Source: Patescibacteria group bacterium (GTDB lineage: Bacteria > Patescibacteriota > Minisyncoccia > Minisyncoccales > GWA2-38-27). Taken from it: a stretch of DNA of 33,347 nucleotides. The first letter of the stretch is position 1; each line of letters begins with the position of its first letter. Made by a program: the position numbers and the translations under genes. The stretch spans positions 1 through 33,347 of the forward strand of contig JAHJSY010000030.1 of assembly GCA_018830125.1 (NCBI GenBank), read 5' to 3'. This document shows, in pieces, positions 29,921 to 33,347 of this stretch. A model generated the notes under the pieces. The model worked only from the letters and a program-made list of their open reading frames with translations. It did no database searches and was not told where the DNA came from.

Positions 29921-29987
29921 AATCATATTTACTATTCTAACTATAACAAAAAAAGAAATAAAAAGCAACAAATCTGTGGAAAACTTA

Positions 29988-31586
29988 TTAATGAAGTTTT
30001 TCTTTTTTTTCTTTAAGAAAGTAGCGCCACTGTTCAATGAATTCTACAAAAATAGTGAAAGGCATATCTATTAGAGCGCTGAAGAAAACGGCTATTATGT
30101 TATAACGTTTCCATTTATTGGTTAACCATTTTCCCAATTGAATAACAGGAATAGCAAAAGGATCTGTAAAGAAGAAAAGAAGAGGCTCTCTCTCGTCTAT
30201 TACTTGTAATTCTTTGGCTCTTTGTCTTATTCTTGATCCAGCAAAAGCAATTAAAGAAAGAAAGATGATAAATATTATATATGAAAGAGGCGGGAAGTTT
30301 ACTTGATAAAGCCCCCATATTATTAAAGCGAGAATGGCTGAAAATCCTGAGAAATAGAAAAGATTAATAATTGCCTCAAAAATAACATTTCTTTTTCTAA
30401 ACCTCTTTATTTCATAAACATCTCCGCCGGCTGGCGGATTACCCTTATCGTAAGCAATTTTCATAACCTCCATTAAGACAACTGGTAAGTTTTCTTTCTT
30501 GGGTGGCTTTATTGTAATAACTAGAACAAGCATTAAAATAGTTGGTCCTAAAATATCAACAACAATAGCCCAATAATTAAAGAAATAACCGGTAACTAAT
30601 TTATTAAAAGGCATTTCTACCAACAGAAGAGAAACAATATTGGTAAGAAAAATTGAGAGGGTAGAATAAAAAGCTGCTCGGCTCAATCTCTTTTTCAGGG
30701 TTTTAACTCTTTGGTTGTAGCTAACTTTAATAGATGCTTCTAGTAATTCTGGATCAGAAAATTTCTCTTTAGATTCCATGGTGTGTTTGGAAAGAGCATC
30801 TCCTAATAATAAAAAAGGAGTATCATATTTTTCACAAATATGGTAAAATTTATTTCCTAGTGGATGATTTAAATATTTCTCTAGATTTTTTTCTATCAAA
30901 TGAATATTTTTAGTAATATAGTTTAACTGTTCTTCGGGAAGGTTCTTCCATTCAGGGTATTTGTATTTTAAAAGATGATAGCTGATTATAGACGAATCTA
31001 AATTAAAGAGAGATCGTTGAACAGCAATGTATGTTTGGATGCTTTTTTCTTCACCGCTAATTTTAATTTTCTCATTGATTTTAATTCGACTATTCATTAT
31101 CTCAAACATATAGTTGATCAGTGCTCTTTCTTTGATAGATGGCGTCAAGATTTCTTCTATTTCACAGGCAGCGATAGCGGATAGCCAGCTATATAGTTGT
31201 ATTCTAGATTTATTTTGATCATAGTCTGTATGATTGAGAATATGGGTATATTTATCAATAGTCGTTTGGACTTCTTGAATCTTTGATTCAGCAATTTTAT
31301 CGTTAGGGAAATGCCCACCCCTTATCAATTCTAAAATTAAAGGTTCAGCAATATCAGAACCTTCTACGAAAAGACGTCTTTTTAAGATTCTTTCAATAGC
31401 TCTTCTTTTTAAAAGATGTTCTTCTTTCCAGTCAATAATACCTCGTATTTTTTCATAAAAAGCAGCCACTCTAGAAGCGACTTCATCGACATGAATAGTA
31501 GCAATCCCTTCTTTGGGCTGAAGGGATTGATGCCATTTTTGATAGCGAGATATCAATGTATTAGTAGCTTGAGATAAATAAACCAT
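29988..31586 (-). CDS. Large helical membrane protein of unknown function
   Basis: A 532-residue protein that I do not recognise. The N-terminal 280 or so residues are soluble-looking and mostly helical, rich in charged residues (VDEVASRVAAFYEKIRGI..., RRAIERILKRRLFVEG). At least four membrane segments follow: about 298-320 (STLSIFLTNIVSLLLVE), 330-352 (IVVDILGPTILMLVLVI), 400-425 (FYFSGFSAILALIIWGLY) and 428-445. A final amphipathic stretch ends in KEKKEKLH. It starts seven bases after thrS, so the pair is likely co-transcribed. The palindrome at 30423-30438 codes NPPAGG (about 383-388). Confidence 0.75.
   Translation of the reverse strand: MVYLSQATNTLISRYQKWHQSLQPKEGIATIHVDEVASRVAAFYEKIRGIIDWKEEHLLKRRAIERILKRRLFVEGSDIAEPLILELIRGGHFPNDKIAESKIQEVQTTIDKYTHILNHTDYDQNKSRIQLYSWLSAIAACEIEEILTPSIKERALINYMFEIMNSRIKINEKIKISGEEKSIQTYIAVQRSLFNLDSSIISYHLLKYKYPEWKNLPEEQLNYITKNIHLIEKNLEKYLNHPLGNKFYHICEKYDTPFLLLGDALSKHTMESKEKFSDPELLEASIKVSYNQRVKTLKKRLSRAAFYSTLSIFLTNIVSLLLVEMPFNKLVTGYFFNYWAIVVDILGPTILMLVLVITIKPPKKENLPVVLMEVMKIAYDKGNPPAGGDVYEIKRFRKRNVIFEAIINLFYFSGFSAILALIIWGLYQVNFPPLSYIIFIIFLSLIAFAGSRIRQRAKELQVIDEREPLLFFFTDPFAIPVIQLGKWLTNKWKRYNIIAVFFSALIDMPFTIFVEFIEQWRYFLKEKKEKLH
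30423..30438. repeat. GC-rich palindrome inside the membrane-protein gene (copy 3 of 3)
   Basis: TCCGCCGGCTGGCGGA, identical in its 16 bases to the topA copy at 1085-1100. It codes Pro-Pro-Ala-Gly-Gly in this frame. Confidence 0.75.
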
Positions 31587-31593
31587 TTAGTTG

Positions 31594-33345
31594 TTATATC
31601 TTTTTAGATATTTCATTCTGAACCATTTTTGAGAACTTGTCAACGGCTAATTCTCCAACATTTCCTTTGCTTCTTTTTCTGACACTAACTGTTTTATTTT
31701 TCTTTTCGTTGTCACCAGCGATTAAAAGATACGGAATTTTTTGAGTTTCTCCGTGTCTTATCTTTTTAGAAAGTGTTTCGTTTTCATCTCTAAGCTCCAC
31801 TCTCAAATTTAATAAGTTTAACTTATTAAATATGTCTTGAGCATATTTGATGTGTTTTTCTCCGATTGGAATAACATATATTTGAACAGGGGAGAGCCAA
31901 ACGGGTAGAGCACCAGCAAAGTGCTCTAAAATTAAAGCTAAAAATCTTTCGTAGGTTCCTAAAATAGCTCGGTGAACCATAACCGGCGGTTTTTCTTTAC
32001 CATCTTTATCGGTATAAGCTAAATCGAATCTTTTAGGAGTAGCGAAATCAATCTGAACAGTCGGAATTTGTATCTCTTTGCCTAAAGCATCTTTAAACAT
32101 AAAATCAAGCTTGGGACCATAGAGGGCGGCTTCGCCTTCTATTTTCTTGGCTCCTAATTTCATCTCATCTGATACTTCTTTTAAAATCTTTTCGCATAAG
32201 TTCCAGTCTTTAATGTCACCAATGTATTTTTCAGGAGTTTTGGGATCACGAACAGATAAAGAAACCCAATGGTTGTCCCAGAGACCGATTGATTTATAGA
32301 ATTTTTCTATAATCTCAACCATGTTTTTAATTTCTTGTTTTACTTGGTCAATAGTACAGAATGTATGACCATCCTCTATGGTCATAGCGTAAACTCTATT
32401 AAGTCCGCCAACCTCTCCTGCTTTCTCTGCTCGAAATTGTTTTTCAGATTCCATATATCTAATAGGCAGGTCTTTATATGATCTTGGACGAGAAGCATAG
32501 ATTTGTGTTTGATGAGGACATTGAACTGGTTTTAAAACAAATTCGTTAGTTTGTTCCGAGGTAACATGAAATAATTCTTCACTGAATTTCTTAGCGTGAC
32601 CAGAAGCTTCATAAAGAGCAATTTTAGCCAAGTGAGGAGTAATGACCTTTTCAAAACCATAGCCACGACAGATTTTTTCAATCTCTTTTTTAAGTTCTTC
32701 TATTATAATAGTTCCCTTGGGGGTAAAAAGGGGAAGGCCTGATCCAACTAATTCAGAGAAAGTAAATAGATCAAGTAGCTTTCCTAATTTTCTGTGGTCT
32801 CTTTTTTCGGCCTCTTTTCGTATTTCAATAAAGGAACTAAGCTCCTTCTTATTTTCAAAAGCAATGCCATAAATTCTAGTTAGCATTTTATTCTTTTCAT
32901 TTCCTTTCCAGTAAGCTCCGGCAATCCTCTCTAGTTCAAAAGAATCAAAAGGAATCTCTTTTGACGATTTAATATGAGGTCCTTTACATAAATCAACGAA
33001 ATCACCACTCTTATAAACAATAACTTTCTTTTCTTTTAGGTCTTTAATTAATTCCAGTTTGTATTTCTCACCTTTGAATAATTTTTTGGCAGCTTCTTTG
33101 GTGATTGATTCCCTTTCAAATTTAAAATCTTTTTTAATCAGTTCTTTCATCTTCTTTTCTATTTCTTTGAGATTAATCCCACCTTCGCCACTAGCTTCGA
33201 TGGGCAAGGCAAAATCATAATAAAAGCCATTTTCAATAGCCGGCCCCATACCCAACTCAACTTTTGGGTAAAGTTCTTTAACGGCACTTGCCAGTACATG
33301 TGCTAACGAATGCCGAATATTCTCTATTTTTTCTATTTTTTTCAT
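31594..33345 (-). CDS. thrS: Threonyl-tRNA synthetase, TGS-less
   Basis: Charges tRNA-Thr. The 583 residues start directly with the editing domain (RHSLAHVLASAVKELYP, later DLCKGPHI), without the N-terminal TGS domain of most bacterial ThrRS. The catalytic core keeps the zinc ligands: Cys in KPVQCPHQTQ, His in IEDGHTFC and His in PVMVHRAILG. The C-terminal anticodon domain ends the protein. Motif 2 is divergent (EKQFRAEKAGEVGGLNRV). The ATG is two bases from the window edge, so an extension upstream cannot be fully excluded. Two odd-centred palindromes (31807-31831, 32831-32847) lie inside. Confidence 0.94.
   Translation of the reverse strand: MKKIEKIENIRHSLAHVLASAVKELYPKVELGMGPAIENGFYYDFALPIEASGEGGINLKEIEKKMKELIKKDFKFERESITKEAAKKLFKGEKYKLELIKDLKEKKVIVYKSGDFVDLCKGPHIKSSKEIPFDSFELERIAGAYWKGNEKNKMLTRIYGIAFENKKELSSFIEIRKEAEKRDHRKLGKLLDLFTFSELVGSGLPLFTPKGTIIIEELKKEIEKICRGYGFEKVITPHLAKIALYEASGHAKKFSEELFHVTSEQTNEFVLKPVQCPHQTQIYASRPRSYKDLPIRYMESEKQFRAEKAGEVGGLNRVYAMTIEDGHTFCTIDQVKQEIKNMVEIIEKFYKSIGLWDNHWVSLSVRDPKTPEKYIGDIKDWNLCEKILKEVSDEMKLGAKKIEGEAALYGPKLDFMFKDALGKEIQIPTVQIDFATPKRFDLAYTDKDGKEKPPVMVHRAILGTYERFLALILEHFAGALPVWLSPVQIYVIPIGEKHIKYAQDIFNKLNLLNLRVELRDENETLSKKIRHGETQKIPYLLIAGDNEKKNKTVSVRKRSKGNVGELAVDKFSKMVQNEISKKI
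31807..31831. repeat. Perfect 25-base palindrome inside thrS
   Basis: The arm ATTTAATAAGTT and its complement AACTTATTAAAT flank a central T, coding the NKLNLLN region (about residues 505-513). The core GTTTAAC is the same as in the miaB palindrome. Confidence 0.8.
32831..32847. repeat. AAGGAACTAAGCTCCTT near-palindrome inside thrS
   Basis: One base different from the perfect 17-mer in miaA (27765-27781) and likewise coding KKELSS. It is read in the same frame in both proteins. Confidence 0.6.
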
Positions 33346-33347
33346 AA

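Overview
This is an AT-rich, gene-dense bacterial chromosome segment. It most resembles a member of the Candidate Phyla Radiation (Patescibacteria, Parcubacteria-like). That placement is an inference from several traits. Core genes are packed with overlapping ends in an order unlike that of model bacteria. Several proteins are trimmed: a ThrRS without a TGS domain, MiaB without TRAM, ComEC without the metallo-beta-lactamase domain, and FtsZ without its C-terminal tail. A lamin-tail-like surface protein of a type I associate with this group is present, and no amino-acid biosynthesis is seen. TGA is used as a stop codon (pth, yqeY, the gene at 5751), so this is not a UGA-glycine lineage.

Layout. 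44-127: tRNA-Leu(CAA). 132-2129 (-): topA. 2220-2312 (+): a 30-codon acidic ORF with its own promoter and terminator. 2338-3481: divergent pth / lepB. 3490-6209: hisS, HIT hydrolase, rpsU-like, yqeY and a PBECR-like nuclease domain gene. 6210-6512: non-coding, rich in inverted repeats. 6513-9006: ybeY-ftsA-ftsZ. 9090-13195: nrdD-nrdG-comEC. 13307-17408: envelope and sugar genes (GT-B-like protein, EamA transporter, anchored glycoside hydrolase, GT2). 17423-22391: proteostasis (HtrA, a Cys-rich mini-protein behind an attenuator, ClpB-type disaggregase, degenerate HtrA-like protein). 22388-24145: two divergent surface proteins. 24158-27510: tmk-thyA-folA-gatB. 27464-29345 (-): miaB-miaA. 29405-29847: frameshifted PBECR-like gene. 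29988-33345 (-): thrS and a large membrane protein.

Four things stand out beyond the gene list. (1) 18595-18745 has the layout of a textbook transcription attenuator: promoter, 19-codon Phe-rich leader peptide, a 15-bp antiterminator and a mutually exclusive terminator. It precedes a 63-residue CxxCxGxG zinc-type mini-protein. (2) Many genes have a -10 box ending only 6-9 nt before the ATG, implying leaderless mRNAs; this pattern also fixes several start codons. (3) Short palindromes of a few recognisable families lie both between genes and inside conserved coding regions, with compensatory arm changes. (4) Both PBECR-like genes carry a large stem-loop that straddles their stop codon.

All calls come from reading the sequence and recalling protein families. 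No database search or folding program was run.
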